Shown here in pieces: positions 10,296-20,125 of a stretch of DNA of 64,000 bases (within the stretch, counting starts at the first letter, position 1; every line of letters starts with the position of its first letter). A program made the translations under genes and the position numbers. The DNA is from Poa pratensis (lineage: Eukaryota; Streptophyta; Magnoliopsida; Poales; Poaceae). The notes beneath the pieces are model-generated. The model ran no database searches and was not told the DNA's origin. It saw only the letters and a list, made by a program, of their open reading frames with translations. The DNA lies in NCBI GenBank assembly GCA_947311845.1, contig CAMZMU010000111.1:23597023-23661022 (forward strand), read 5' to 3'.

Positions 10296-12994
10296 TTACC
10301 TTAAATGTATAGCTATAGATCCAATCATAATATATTGAAGTTCTTCATGAGGTTCATATATAGGGCAATCAATACTTCCCACTTTGATACTTTTAATATT
10401 GGTAATTGTATTAACTCCAAATATCTTGTCCAGCTTCTTGGGAAAATAAACAGTATGCTCTTTGTCATTAACATGGAAAGTTACTTTTCCTTTGTTGCAA
10501 TCAATAACAGCCCCTGCAGTGTTAAGAAAAGGTCTTCCAAGAATAATAGACATATTATCATCTTCAGGCATTTCAAGCACAACAAAATCAGTTAATATCA
10601 AGCAATTATTAGCCACTTGAACAGGAACATCTTCACATATACCAACAGGAACAGCAGTAGATTTATCAGCCATTTGCAAAGATATATCAGTTGGTATCAA
10701 TTTTTCCAAGTAAAGTCTCTTGTAAAGAGAAAAAGGCATAACACTCACCCCTGCACCTAAATCACATAAGGCAGTTCTAACATAGTTATTTTTGATTGAG
10801 CAAGGAATAGTTGGTATACCTGGATCTCCAAGCTTCTTTGGAACCTTACCATTGAAAGAATAATTAGCAAGCATGGTAGAAATCTCTTCATTAGGAATCT
10901 TTCTCTTGTTAGAGACAATATCTTTCATGTACTTTGAATAGGGAGGTAACTTAATAGCATCAGTCAAAGGAATTTGCAAAAACAAAGGTTTCATCCATTC
11001 ACAAAATTTGTTATAATGTTCTTCTTCCTTAGATTTGAGTTTCTTAGTAGGAAAAGGCATTTGTTTTTGCACCCAAGGTTCTCTTTCATTACCATGTTTC
11101 TTAGCAAGAAAATCTTCTTTAGTGTACTTTTTGTTTTTAGAATGCTTTTCAGGTTCCTCTTCACTTTCCTCTTTATCAGAAGCATCATTCTTATCTTTAT
11201 CATTAGCATGTTCATTACCACTCTCAGTTTCAGCATCAGAGATAGATATACTATTTGGATTATTAACATGCTCATTGTCTTTAATAGGTTCAGGAGATTC
11301 CTCAACATGTTTATGTTTCTTCTTCTTTTTCTTAGAAGGAGTAGTAGTTTCATTAACTAGTTGAGAATCTTGCTCAATTCTTTTAGGATGTCCCTCAGGA
11401 TACAAAGGATCCTGAGTGGAAGCACCACCTCTAGTTGCTATACCAAAAGCATGTTTATCATTTTCTCTAGAAGCATTATCTAGCAAATCTTTTTGCACTT
11501 TAGTCAATTGCTCAATTTGAGTTTGAACCATACGAAAATGTTTAATGAGTATTTTAACATCATTAGAAGTTCTTTCCAAAACATCATGCAAATGATTAAT
11601 GACATGAGAATTCTTTATGAAGCTATTTTCTATTCTCCTATTGAAATTGTTTTGCTTAACAATGAAATTATCAAACTCATCTAAGCATTGATCAGGAGGT
11701 TTAGAATAAGGGATATCTCTATCATCAAAGCGTTGGAGAGAGTGTACCTCAACTGTAGATGAGTGAGGAATTGGCTTACACAATTCTTCTATAGGTGGAA
11801 GATTTTTCACATCTTCAGATTTAATACCTTTCTCCTTAAGAGATTTCTTGGCTTCTCTCATTTCTTCATCATTCAATTCAATTACTCCTCTTTTCCTCGG
11901 CGTAGGTACCGGAGTTGGTTCAGGCAGGGTCCAATCATCATGATTTTGGCTTATCTTAGCCAATAATTCCTCGGCTTCATCTGGAGTTCTTTTCCTGAAA
12001 ACACAACCAGCACAACTATCCAGGTATGTCCTAGATTCAACAGTTAGTCCATTATAAAATATATCAAGAAGTTCATTTTTAGCTAGTTGATGTCCAGGCC
12101 GAGCTCTAAGTAAAGAACAAAACCTTGCCCAAGATTCAGGCATTTTCTCTCCCTCATTTTGCTTAAAGTTAAAGATTTTCTGTAAAGCAGCATGTTGAGC
12201 ACTAGCAGGAAAATATTTCTGAAAGAAAGCATTGACTAAACCCATCGGGCTCTCAATAGATCCAGGAGATAAATCATTAAACCAAGTTTTAGCTTCATCT
12301 TTCAATGAGAAAGGGAAAATTTTAGTAACAAAGTAACTGCGTTTCTTAATATCATCAGAAAACAAACTACTCAGAGTAGAGAGAGTGTTCATATGTTCTA
12401 CAGCACTTTCATTTTCAGTTCCTCGAAAAGGTTCTTTCTCAGCAATAGTTATAAAAGACAAGTCCACAGAGAAATCATAATCTTTATCTTTTATATTTAT
12501 GGGAGATGTAGCAATTTAGCATCAGGAGAAAGTTTATAGTTGACAGCACGTCTTTGAAGAAGATTTTTAATAGCATTAACATCTTTAGAGGTATCACAAT
12601 TCATGCATTCATCAATAAAGTCATCATCAAGTTCAACATAAGTTTCCTCAAGATCATCACTAGTAGTTTCTCTCGTTTCAGGTGAATAAGCAGGTGTAAC
12701 AGGAGTTTCATTAGGTGTTTCAGTATTTTCAAGTTGTTTAGATTTAGCAATTGTAGCATCTAGAAAAGGACCTAGTGAACCTCTTTCATCAAGCACAGTA
12801 GAAGCATCATCAAATTCATCAGAAACATTCTCAGATTCAGCAGAAGTAGCAGCACGTGAAGCATGTGCATGTGGTGGTGTGACAAGTTGACTTATAACAG
12901 ACGGTGAATCAAGAGCAGCAGAAGTGTTCAGAGTTGTACCTCTCCTTGTAGTGGATGGCAATATGCGAACCTTATCATCACGAGGTTTACCCAT
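10296..12994 (-). pseudogene. Gag-protease polyprotein of element A, one frameshift
   Basis: The frame starts at ATG 12994 (MGKPRDDKVRIL). It is thrown out by a one-base deletion near 12512 and continues in another frame to 10296. The retrotransposon Gag domain is near FPFSLKDEAKTWFNDL through LLRARPGHQLAKNELLDIFYNGL. A middle part is charged and lysine-rich (SKKKKKKHKH). The C-terminal part is an aspartic protease with the active-site motif CDLGAGVSVMPFSLY and the later ILGRPFLNT motif. The motif reads DLGA rather than DSGA, common in plant gypsy proteases. No zinc knuckle, reverse transcriptase or integrase follows. Element B has a frameshift at a different place, so neither copy is intact. 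Confidence 0.8.
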
Positions 12995-13052
12995 GATGAA
13001 TGAATTGCAGCGAGCAGTATGACTCCCTGGTGAGCTTATAAATAGAGCTATG

Positions 13053-13071
13053 CTCCCCGGCAACGGCGCCA
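13053..13071 (-). other. Primer-binding site of element A (tRNA-Asp)
   Basis: The plus strand reads CTCCCCGGCAACGGCGCCA, the 3' end of plant tRNA-Asp, 11 bases from the 5' LTR. The leader between here and the gag ATG at 12994 is short. Confidence 0.8.
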
Positions 13072-13082
13072 GAAAATAGTCT

Positions 13083-14476
13083 TGATGACCCACAAGTATA
13101 GGGGATCGCAACAGTCTTCGAGGGAAGTAAAACCCAAATTTATTGATTCGACACAAGGGGAGCCAAAGAATATTTATAAGCCTTGACAGATGATTTGTCA
13201 GTTCAGCTGCACCTGGAAGTAGACTTGCTCGACACAGTTTATCAGTAGCAACAGTTTTATGACAGTAGCAGTAGTGAAATAATAGCAGCAGTAAAATAAA
13301 GACAGCAGTAATAATTGCAGTAGACAGCAGGATTAAAATACTGTAGGCATAGGGATGGATGAACGGGCGTTGCATGGATAAGATAATTCATGAAATAGTC
13401 ATACATAGGGCAATTGCAGATAAATATAATAAGGTATCCAAGTAATAATCAATCATAGGCATGTGTTCCGTATTTAGTCGTACGTGCTCGCAATGAGAAA
13501 CTTGCACAACATCTTTTGTCCTACCAGCCCGTTTGCAGCGGGGCCTCAAGGGAAACTACTGGTAATTAAGGTGCTCCTTTTAATAAAGCACCGGAGCAAA
13601 GCATTAACACTCCGTGAACACATGTGATCCTCACGTCGCAACCATCCCCTCCGGTTATCCCAATTTCTGTCACTTTGGGGCCTCGGGTTCCGGACAGTGA
13701 CGTGTGTATACAACTTATAGATATGATCCAAAACAATAATTATTCTCATGATTCAATAACATGTTCAGATCTGAGATCATGGCACTCGGGCCCTAAGTGA
13801 CAAGCATTAAGCATAATAAGTTGCAACAATGACATAAAGTACTACCGATGGATACTAGGCACCATGCCCTAACAAATCTCACAACTATTACATGAATGAT
13901 CTCATCCAATCCCTACCATCCCCTCAGCCTACAGCGGGGAATTACTCACACATGGATGGGGGAGTCATGGATGGTCGATGGAGAGGTGGCGGTGATGATG
14001 ATGGCGATGATCTCCTCCAATTCCCCGTCCCGGCAGGGTGCCAGAACGGAGTTTCTGATCCCCGAAATAGGGTTTTCGATGGCGGCGGAGCTCTGGAAGT
14101 TTTCTGGAAAAAGCGTCGATCCCCCGAAGTTTTTAGGTCAGAGGCTTTAAGTAGTCCAAAGGGGAGCGTCGGGGGCCACACAGGGTGGCCACACCACCCC
14201 TGGGCGCGGCCAAGGGCCCCCGCGCCCTGGGTGCGTGTGGTGCCCCTGTGCACCCTTCGCTTCGTCTTCTGGCTCCGTGGGTCTTCTGGAAAAATAGAAT
14301 TTCTGGAATTTTTCTGGAATTTTCCTAAAACTTTGACTTTCTGCACAAAAACAAGACACCAAGGCAATTCTGCTGAAAACAGCGTTAGTCCGTGTTAGTT
14401 GCATTCAAATCACACAAATTAGAGGAAAAACAATAGCAAAAGTGTTCGGAAAAGTAGATACGTTTTGGACGTATCA
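13083..14476 (-). repeat. 5' LTR of element A
   Basis: 1,394 bp, from TGATACGTCC at 14476 to GGGTCATCA at 13083. It is immediately followed by GTGCT (14477-14481), the target duplication, and then by coding sequence of the Harbinger-like gene. Confidence 0.9.
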
Positions 14477-14481
14477 GTGCT

Positions 14482-15445
14482 CGACTGATTTGTGCCGGTG
14501 ATCTCGCCGGTAGTAATGGCCTTCCATGATTTGACCATGCCCTCGTCATCCTTGGTCGTCCAGATTATGCCGCGGCTGCCCTTCTTCTTCGCCGCCTGCT
14601 CGCCGACCACAGCGTCGGTCAACTCCCCCTCCTCCTCAACCTCGTCGTTGTCCTCGTAGTACTCCTCATCCTCGTCGAACCCCTCGTCGTCATCCGCCGC
14701 CCGGGCGTTGTCGTTGATGATGTCGTCCATGATATGGGCGGCCTCCTACACACAAGGAGCAAGGCCGGTAGCCACGACTCGCCTATGCACACGTCTATTG
14801 TACATGCCATGGCTACAAAACGCGGGTTCATACCTGCATGAACTCCGGGGCGTCGCGAGTCATTCCGTCGATGACATGGGAGGCGCCCGCGTCGAATGAA
14901 AGGCTCCGACCGTCGGCTGTTTGGACGGCGGTATCTCTCCGCATCGCCGGCGAATTCAGATTGACGGGGTGGTTTAGATCCAGGCCACAAGAAGGGAAGA
15001 TGACGTTGGGGTCGAAGCCGCCGAGATGCTGGATGTCGCCGTACTCGGGGGAGAACCTGGTGCGAGGCGTGGCGGCGACGCTCTCGACGAAGAAGGAGGA
15101 ATTCGACGGCAAGCCGCCGACCTTGCATCGTAGAGTGGCGTCGCTCTCTTGGCTTCCTCCCAAGGCGAATGCTTGATTCAAGGCGGCGACGGTCTTGTTC
15201 ATGGCGGCGATCTTCTTTGCCGTCAATGGCGCCGCCGTGCCGAGCCGTTTCCTCTCATTCTCCTTCGCGCGGCGCCCGTCACGGCTCTACGCGTCCAATC
15301 GGCGTCGGAGTACGTCGATGTTCCAATCCTCCTCCCTCATCCCCTCCGGCTTCTCCCTAGGCGGGGGGGCCTTGCGCTTGACGCCAAGCGTCTTCCCCGC
15401 CGCCTTCGTCTTCGCTGCCTTCCCCTTGGGTACCGGCGGCGCCAT
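14482..15445 (-). pseudogene. Transposon accessory protein, 5' part (Myb/SANT-like)
   Basis: An ATG at 15445 (MAPPVPKGKAAKTK) opens a basic N-terminus. The frame reaches a stop at 15287 and similarity continues in another frame (15226-14828) with TAKKIAAMNKTVAALNQ. A GT...AG intron of about 85 bp separates this from an acidic exon (DDDEGFDEDEEYYEDNDE) leading into IIWTTKDDEGMVKSWKAI, a Myb/SANT-like start. Element A interrupts the gene directly after this; the rest is at 2563-3443. The gene is dead through both frameshift and insertion. It is a transposon accessory gene rather than a host gene. Confidence 0.6.
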
Positions 15446-15789
15446 GGAGCCGGCGCGGTGCGGCGCGAGGGTTTTTCTTTTGGCGGGAGAGATGGCGAGG
15501 GAAATGCGATTTTTGGGGACGAATTGGGGGAAGCTGGCACTTATTGCGATCGCCGTGTCACTGCCAGGCGTGGCCCGCGCGTCGGGAGCCAACGTGGCGT
15601 CGCGTTTCCTTCCGTCCGGGGCCGCCCCAAGCCTCCCCAAGTAGAGGGCGTGGGCTGGGCGTGCCGGACACAAAACTGGGCCGCGCCGGACCGAATTCGC
15701 GTTTGGGCGCCGCGAGTGGGGCGATTTTGTGTCCGGCACGCCCCAAAGGCGTTTGGGCGGCCGTTTGGGCGCCACGAGTGGAGATGCTC

Positions 15790-16340
15790 TGAGAGGGGCC
15801 GTCATGAAGGTCTTAGGGATCAACAACGTGTAGTTTAATTAATTAGTTTGTCTGGTGCACGATATTGTGAGCATGTGACATATGACCTTTACGTGTACAA
15901 GCAAGAGGGTGCATCCATGTGTTATGTGATACTCGATCTGTTCAAAACAACACATGTGAAATTTTAGTTTGAGGCGGTTTCTTTCCCGCAACTTTTGACT
16001 ATATTAAAGTTGCAATCATACGATTTTATACATATGGGAGATATTTGCGTGACGAGTTCATGATAATATTTTCACTTTTATTAACAATTTTTCTTTCTGT
16101 GTCTTAACGGGCCTGGTTTTATGTATACACATTTTAGGATTAGGGTCTTCGTATTCTTAGTAGAGTCAGCAATAATTGGAGATAACAGCGCTTGTAGTGT
16201 GTTTACTGCTAACTTCACTATAACTGTTGCTCTGTTATTGAGTGGATGCACATGCGCATAGGTCCAAATTAATGCGCATTTGGGCTGAAAAGGTCGCATT
16301 CAGAAAGATCGAAAAACAAGAAGTATCCAAAAGTTACACA
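15790..16340 (+). other. 3' flank of HLH copy 1, second part
   Basis: Sequence resumes after the transposon and matches 18938-19460 behind copy 2 at high identity, including CTCGATCTGTTCAA and GAGGCGGTTTCTTTCC. This shows the duplicated unit included several hundred bases of 3' flank. No gene is present. Confidence 0.8.
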
Positions 16341-16932
16341 CAGTTGTTGCATCCACATGGGAAAATAAATTTTGAAACATTTCTATGTGTATCCCGACTT
16401 TCACAAAGAAAATTTACCACATGAAGGAAAATTAAGTTAAAAAATAAAGTGGTTTTAAAAGTTAACACTCCACCTATTTTGTACCATTTTCTCTTTTCTA
16501 GAGGAAGGCCCAATCTTTATAGAAAACAAAACAAGTACAACCGGCCGGAAATACTAGCCAAGCATCTACAAAACCAGAGTCTAACTTCTCTTTCCTTTTT
16601 ATGGCGAAAGGATACAATAATAACAATGTTTGTTGTAGATGTTTTTATACATTATCTATAGGGTTTAAACGGATCTGACTTCGCTCGTACCATATCATTT
16701 ACCCTATTTTTTCTTGGATTCAAAGCGGAGCTGATAATGACCGATTATCATTTGTCCACATGCACATTTATACAAATGTATACAGACATATCTAGTGTGC
16801 AAATTCATTCATTTTAGTGTGCATGTAGACAACATGTATAACACATAAAACATCTTATATTACAAATCAGAGAGAGTATAATCCAATATGTTTAGCTGTC
16901 TGGCTTGACTCTATAATCCATGCACCTAACTA
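16341..16932. other. Spacer with degenerate Stowaway-like piece
   Basis: No gene. Around 16745-16885 the words CATTTATACAAATGTATAC, AAAACATCTTATATTA and AGAGAGAGTAT look like a worn Stowaway MITE related to the better one at 16933. Confidence 0.45.
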
Positions 16933-17109
16933 CTCCCTCTGTTCCTAAATATAAGATGTTTTAGCTTTTGTCCACATTCACATTTATCTAGATATATGTG
17001 GACATGTTTTAATGTGTATGTACACTCATTTGGATTTGCACCTAGCTAACATGTGACCTAGCTAAAACATCTTATAGCTAGAACATCTTATATTGTGAAA
17101 CGGAGGGGA
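16933..17109. mobile_element. Stowaway MITE
   Basis: Starts CTCCCTCTGTTCCTAAATAT after a TA and ends with the inverse ...AACGGAGGGGA. The terminal repeats match the Stowaway (Tc1/Mariner) consensus with a few changes, and the right TA has mutated. About 177 bp, no coding capacity. Confidence 0.8.
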
Positions 17110-17409
17110 TTTTTCGATCGACCAATCTTAACTGTACTTACATGTGCTAGCTACTACTCCATGGCACATCGCCCACGCTGCCATGCATGTTGACAAAATA
17201 TGCCGATTCGATATCCGGTCCCCCATGAAATTTCCAACTGCGACGTCCGTATACAAGCGCCCGCCACCATCATCAGGAAGCGCCTTCCTTTGCCACCAAT
17301 ATCTCGCATGCCTATCCATCGAAGCGTCTTCCTCTTGACTGAAATCCAGTAACTTTACTACATGAAGTGACAATGCGATTTTAGGCACTTCATCTCCATC
17401 CGATTTCAA

Positions 17410-17830
17410 TCCGACGGCCAAAAATTTGAGGCGAAAATTCAAACATTTTAGAAAAAAATCAAAAAATTCCAGCAAGTAGTAGATGTTTTGTTATATATTC
17501 TGAGAAAGTTTTGTCATCTTTGGATTAGCGGTTTATAATTTAATACTTTTTAAGTTTAAAACATGAAAATCTATTATTTAATGATAAACCGTTTATCCAA
17601 ATGAATCCAAACCATTTCAGAATATACGACGAGACATATAATATTTGCTGAGATTTTTCCGATTTCTTCTAAAATGTGTGAATTTTGGTCTCAGCTTTTC
17701 AAGTTTAAAACATGAAAATCTATTTAATGATAAACCGTTTATCCAAATGAATCCAAACTTTCTCAGAATATATAGTGAGACATGCAACAAATTTTGCGAT
17801 TCTTTCTAAAAAGTTTGAATTTGAACCGGT
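17410..17830. repeat. Worn inverted-repeat (foldback) element upstream of HLH copy 2
   Basis: The block at 17552-17640 (AAGTTTAAAACATGAAAATC...) is repeated directly at 17701-17784. Sequence at 17483-17545 (TATATTCTGAGAAAGTTT) is the inverse of the right end of both. The outer parts near 17420 (AAATTCAAACATTTTAG) and 17805-17830 are also inverse. This resembles a MITE-like foldback unit with an internal duplication. No family name can be given. Confidence 0.5.
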
Positions 17831-18317
17831 AGCGATCGAGCTAGACTCCAGACAACTGTGTGCAAGTAAAAGCCAAGACGTTCGAGCGTGCAGTTCGGGC
17901 CACCGGCTGACGCCGAAACTCGATCCGTCGCGCCATTCATGTATGTGCCCTATACACACGACAATTAATCATGAAGTCCTGTGCAAGTGCACGTATGGAT
18001 ATCTAACACGTCTTCGTCGCGACGTATGTAGATGCGCCGAATGTGGAGCTGAGCTTTGGCTCTCCATGTGCACCGTCTCCTTCTCCCTCTCCCAACGACC
18101 AACCAAGACTCACACGTACACGCACCTTGGGTCTTATGGCGCACGATCATCATGCATATCTCGATCTCTCACTCACTTGTACTCCAGTATAAATATCCTT
18201 GCATCGTACAGTACCAATTTACCCACATGCAAAAGGGGCCAAGTTCGTGAGAAGATTTGCTCTCTTCAGTTCAGAATTCCCCGTAGGTTTTTAGCCATAT
18301 CGTCTCGGTAGGCATTC
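17831..18317 (+). promoter_or_regulatory. Promoter and 5' leader of HLH copy 2
   Basis: A TATA box, TATAAATAT, sits at 18188-18196, about 122 bp before the ATG and in a sensible place for a start near 18220. The leader up to 18317 has no transposon. Part of this sequence (CATGTGCACCGTCTCCTTC near 18065) reappears near 19935 in front of copy 3, so the promoter was within the duplicated unit. Confidence 0.6.
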
Positions 18318-18836
18318 ATGCAAGGCTCCAAGCAGTTCAAGCAGGCGCTGCTCGAGAGCCTGCTTCTCGGGCTCCGGAAGCGTGGCGTAGCGGCAGCGCC
18401 GGGTTTCCACGACAGGAAGCGCGCCATTAGGCTCGCCGCCGACGCCGCCCTCGCGAACGCCAGGGGCGCCGACGCCACGCGCTGGAGCCGGACCATGCTG
18501 GCGGCGCCGACAGAGCTGCCGCACCCTCGGGCCGCTACGTCGAGCAAGCTGATCTGCGAGAGGATCCTGAGGAAGAGAAGGAACCACTGGCCGACGCGGC
18601 GCTGGAGGAAGGCGGGTACGGCGGCCAAGAAGGCGTGCGACTCCGCCGGCGTCCTCGCGAGGGCCATGCTGAGGAAGAGGACGAGGGTGTTGAAAGGGCT
18701 CGTGCCCGGAGCGGAGGGGCTGGACGATGAGTCCACGTTGCTGGGTGAAACTCTGGACTATGCCGTGTGTCTCAAAGCTCAGGTCGATGTAATGCAGCTT
18801 GTGGTGAGAGCTCTTCAAGCTGCAAAGGCGCCATAG
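18318..18836 (+). CDS. Atypical HLH protein, IBH1/bHLH147-151-like
   Basis: A single-exon gene of 172 codons, ATG 18318 to TAG 18834-18836. Residues ~1-25 (FKQALLESLLLGLRKR) and ~37-62 (IRLAADAALANARGADATRW) match the conserved N-terminal parts of the grass IBH1/bHLH147-151 group. An HLH lies at ~111-167: helix 1 GVLARAMLRKRTRVLKGLV, loop PGAEGLDDEST, helix 2 LLGETLDYAVCLKAQVDVMQ. The region before helix 1 is basic but lacks the His-Glu-Arg DNA contacts, so the protein probably dimerises without binding DNA. Known family members restrain cell elongation downstream of brassinosteroid by trapping activating bHLH partners; that role here is inferred. It is the only intact one of three tandem copies. 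The exact orthologue is not identified. Confidence 0.85.
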   Translation: MQGSKQFKQALLESLLLGLRKRGVAAAPGFHDRKRAIRLAADAALANARGADATRWSRTMLAAPTELPHPRAATSSKLICERILRKRRNHWPTRRWRKAGTAAKKACDSAGVLARAMLRKRTRVLKGLVPGAEGLDDESTLLGETLDYAVCLKAQVDVMQLVVRALQAAKAP

Positions 18837-19470
18837 CGAATTAAGTCGATTCTCTTGTTTAGCTTCTTTGGCGTGTACGGAGTTCGTGGAGATGAAGCTT
18901 GTAATTAAGGTATCAAGCCTTTTGATGTCCCATCGATCGGCAGGTTTAATTAATTAGTATTTCAGGTGCACAATATTGTGAACATGTGACATATGCCCTT
19001 TACGTGTACAAACAAGACGTGCTTCCATGAGTTATGTGATACTCGATCTGTTCAACACAACACATGTAAAATTTTAGTTTGAGGCGGTTTCTTTCCGCAA
19101 CTTTTGACTATATTCAAGTTGTAATCATACGATTTTATACATATGTGAGATATTTTTGTGACAAGTTAATGATAATATTTTCACTTTTATCAACAATATT
19201 TTGTCTATATATATGAAGTCAAACTTGGAAAAGTCTTAACGGGTCTGGTTTTATGTATACACATTTTAGGATTAGGGTCTATCGATTAGTATTTCTGAGT
19301 AGGGTCAGCAATAATTGGAGATAAAAGCGCGTGCAGTGTGTTTACTGCTTACTTCACTATAACTGTTACTCTGTTATTGAGTGGATGCACATGCGCAATG
19401 GTCCAAATTAATGGGCATTTGACCTGAAAAGGTCGCATTCAAAAAGATCGAAAAACTAGAAGAATCTTCT
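18837..19470 (+). other. 3' flank of HLH copy 2
   Basis: Matches the flank of copy 1 (2122-2232 joined to 15790-16340) and, for its first part, that of copy 3 (57961 onward). No gene and no clear polyadenylation signal. Confidence 0.7.
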
Positions 19471-20125
19471 TATTATATCGTATATTTGTTCTATAAACGA
19501 AGATCCGGGGAAATACTCGATGCTACTATATGCAGTGTGAATCCCTACATAAAAACCAAATGCAGTGTGAATATGATAGCTGAATTAGTATTTTGCCTCA
19601 AAAAAAAGTAGTATGCACTTTATACTCCATCAGCCTACAATGTCACATGTCTTGACGTCAATGGCGGTATGGCACACTTCCAACGGCGCCGTCCATCAGG
19701 CAGAGACCGATACCACCATATCATGCCTATGGGCATGTGTACGCACGAAACTCCGGATCGACAAACAATCATGCGAACAAGTTAAGCCAAGATGATCATG
19801 GAATCTGCAAGTGCACCTATATGTTTGGACATGAGCACGACGCTGGTACCTGGGTACGTAGTCGCTATGCTACATAGATTCGCTGAACGTAGGAGTGGGC
19901 CTAGTGGCTAGTGCCCTCTTCCATGAAGGCTGGCATGTGCACCGTCTCCTTCGACCAACAACCAACCAAAACTCAGGCTCACCTTCGATCCTGTGACACA
20001 TGAATACACACGATCATATCTCCTTAGCTACGCGCCAAACGTTTCTCTCTCTCTCTGACTGTATATGTATGTGTGCATTGTACTGTTCATCCGCAGTTAC
20101 ACACGAGCTTGCAACAGTGATTTTT
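19471..20125 (+). promoter_or_regulatory. Upstream region of HLH copy 3, left of element D
   Basis: Noncoding. Near 19795-20030 it resembles the copy 2 promoter region (17860-18170), including TGCAAGTGCAC and CATGTGCACCGTCTCCTTC. It ends at TTTTT (20121-20125), the target duplication of element D, and continues at 51293 on the other side. Copy 3 was therefore separated from much of its promoter by 31 kb. Confidence 0.55.

Larger units (their letters stand above)
3444..14476 (-). mobile_element. Non-autonomous gypsy element A (11.0 kb, Athila-lineage-like)
   Basis: Flanked by GTGCT at 3439-3443 and 14477-14481. Both LTRs are 1,394 bp once the solo LTR in the left one is removed. On the minus strand the order is 5' LTR 13083-14476, primer-binding site 13053-13071, gag-protease 12994-10296, a decayed Athila ORF1-like gene 9514-8600, polypurine tract 6442-6425, and 3' LTR. 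No reverse transcriptase, RNase H or integrase is recognisable, so mobilisation in trans is inferred. Element B is the same family. Confidence 0.85.
2233..15789 (-). mobile_element. Harbinger-like DNA transposon, split by gypsy element A
   Basis: Terminal inverted repeats of 26 bp (2233-2258 and 15764-15789, two mismatches) start GAGCATC(C/T)CCACTCG. They are flanked by the 3-bp duplication TGA (2230-2232 and 15790-15792). Without the nested gypsy insertion the element is about 2.5 kb. It carries one broken gene on the minus strand with a Myb/SANT-like and a NAM-associated region, the kind of accessory protein found with PIF/Harbinger elements. No DDE transposase is present, so it is non-autonomous. 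The usual Harbinger duplication is TTA/TAA, so TGA is slightly atypical and superfamily assignment is tentative. Removing the element restores the copy 1 flank. Confidence 0.65.

Noticed and set aside
14619..15128. 169-codon Arg-rich minus-strand protein
   Set aside because: Off-frame reading of the transposon accessory gene, across its intron.
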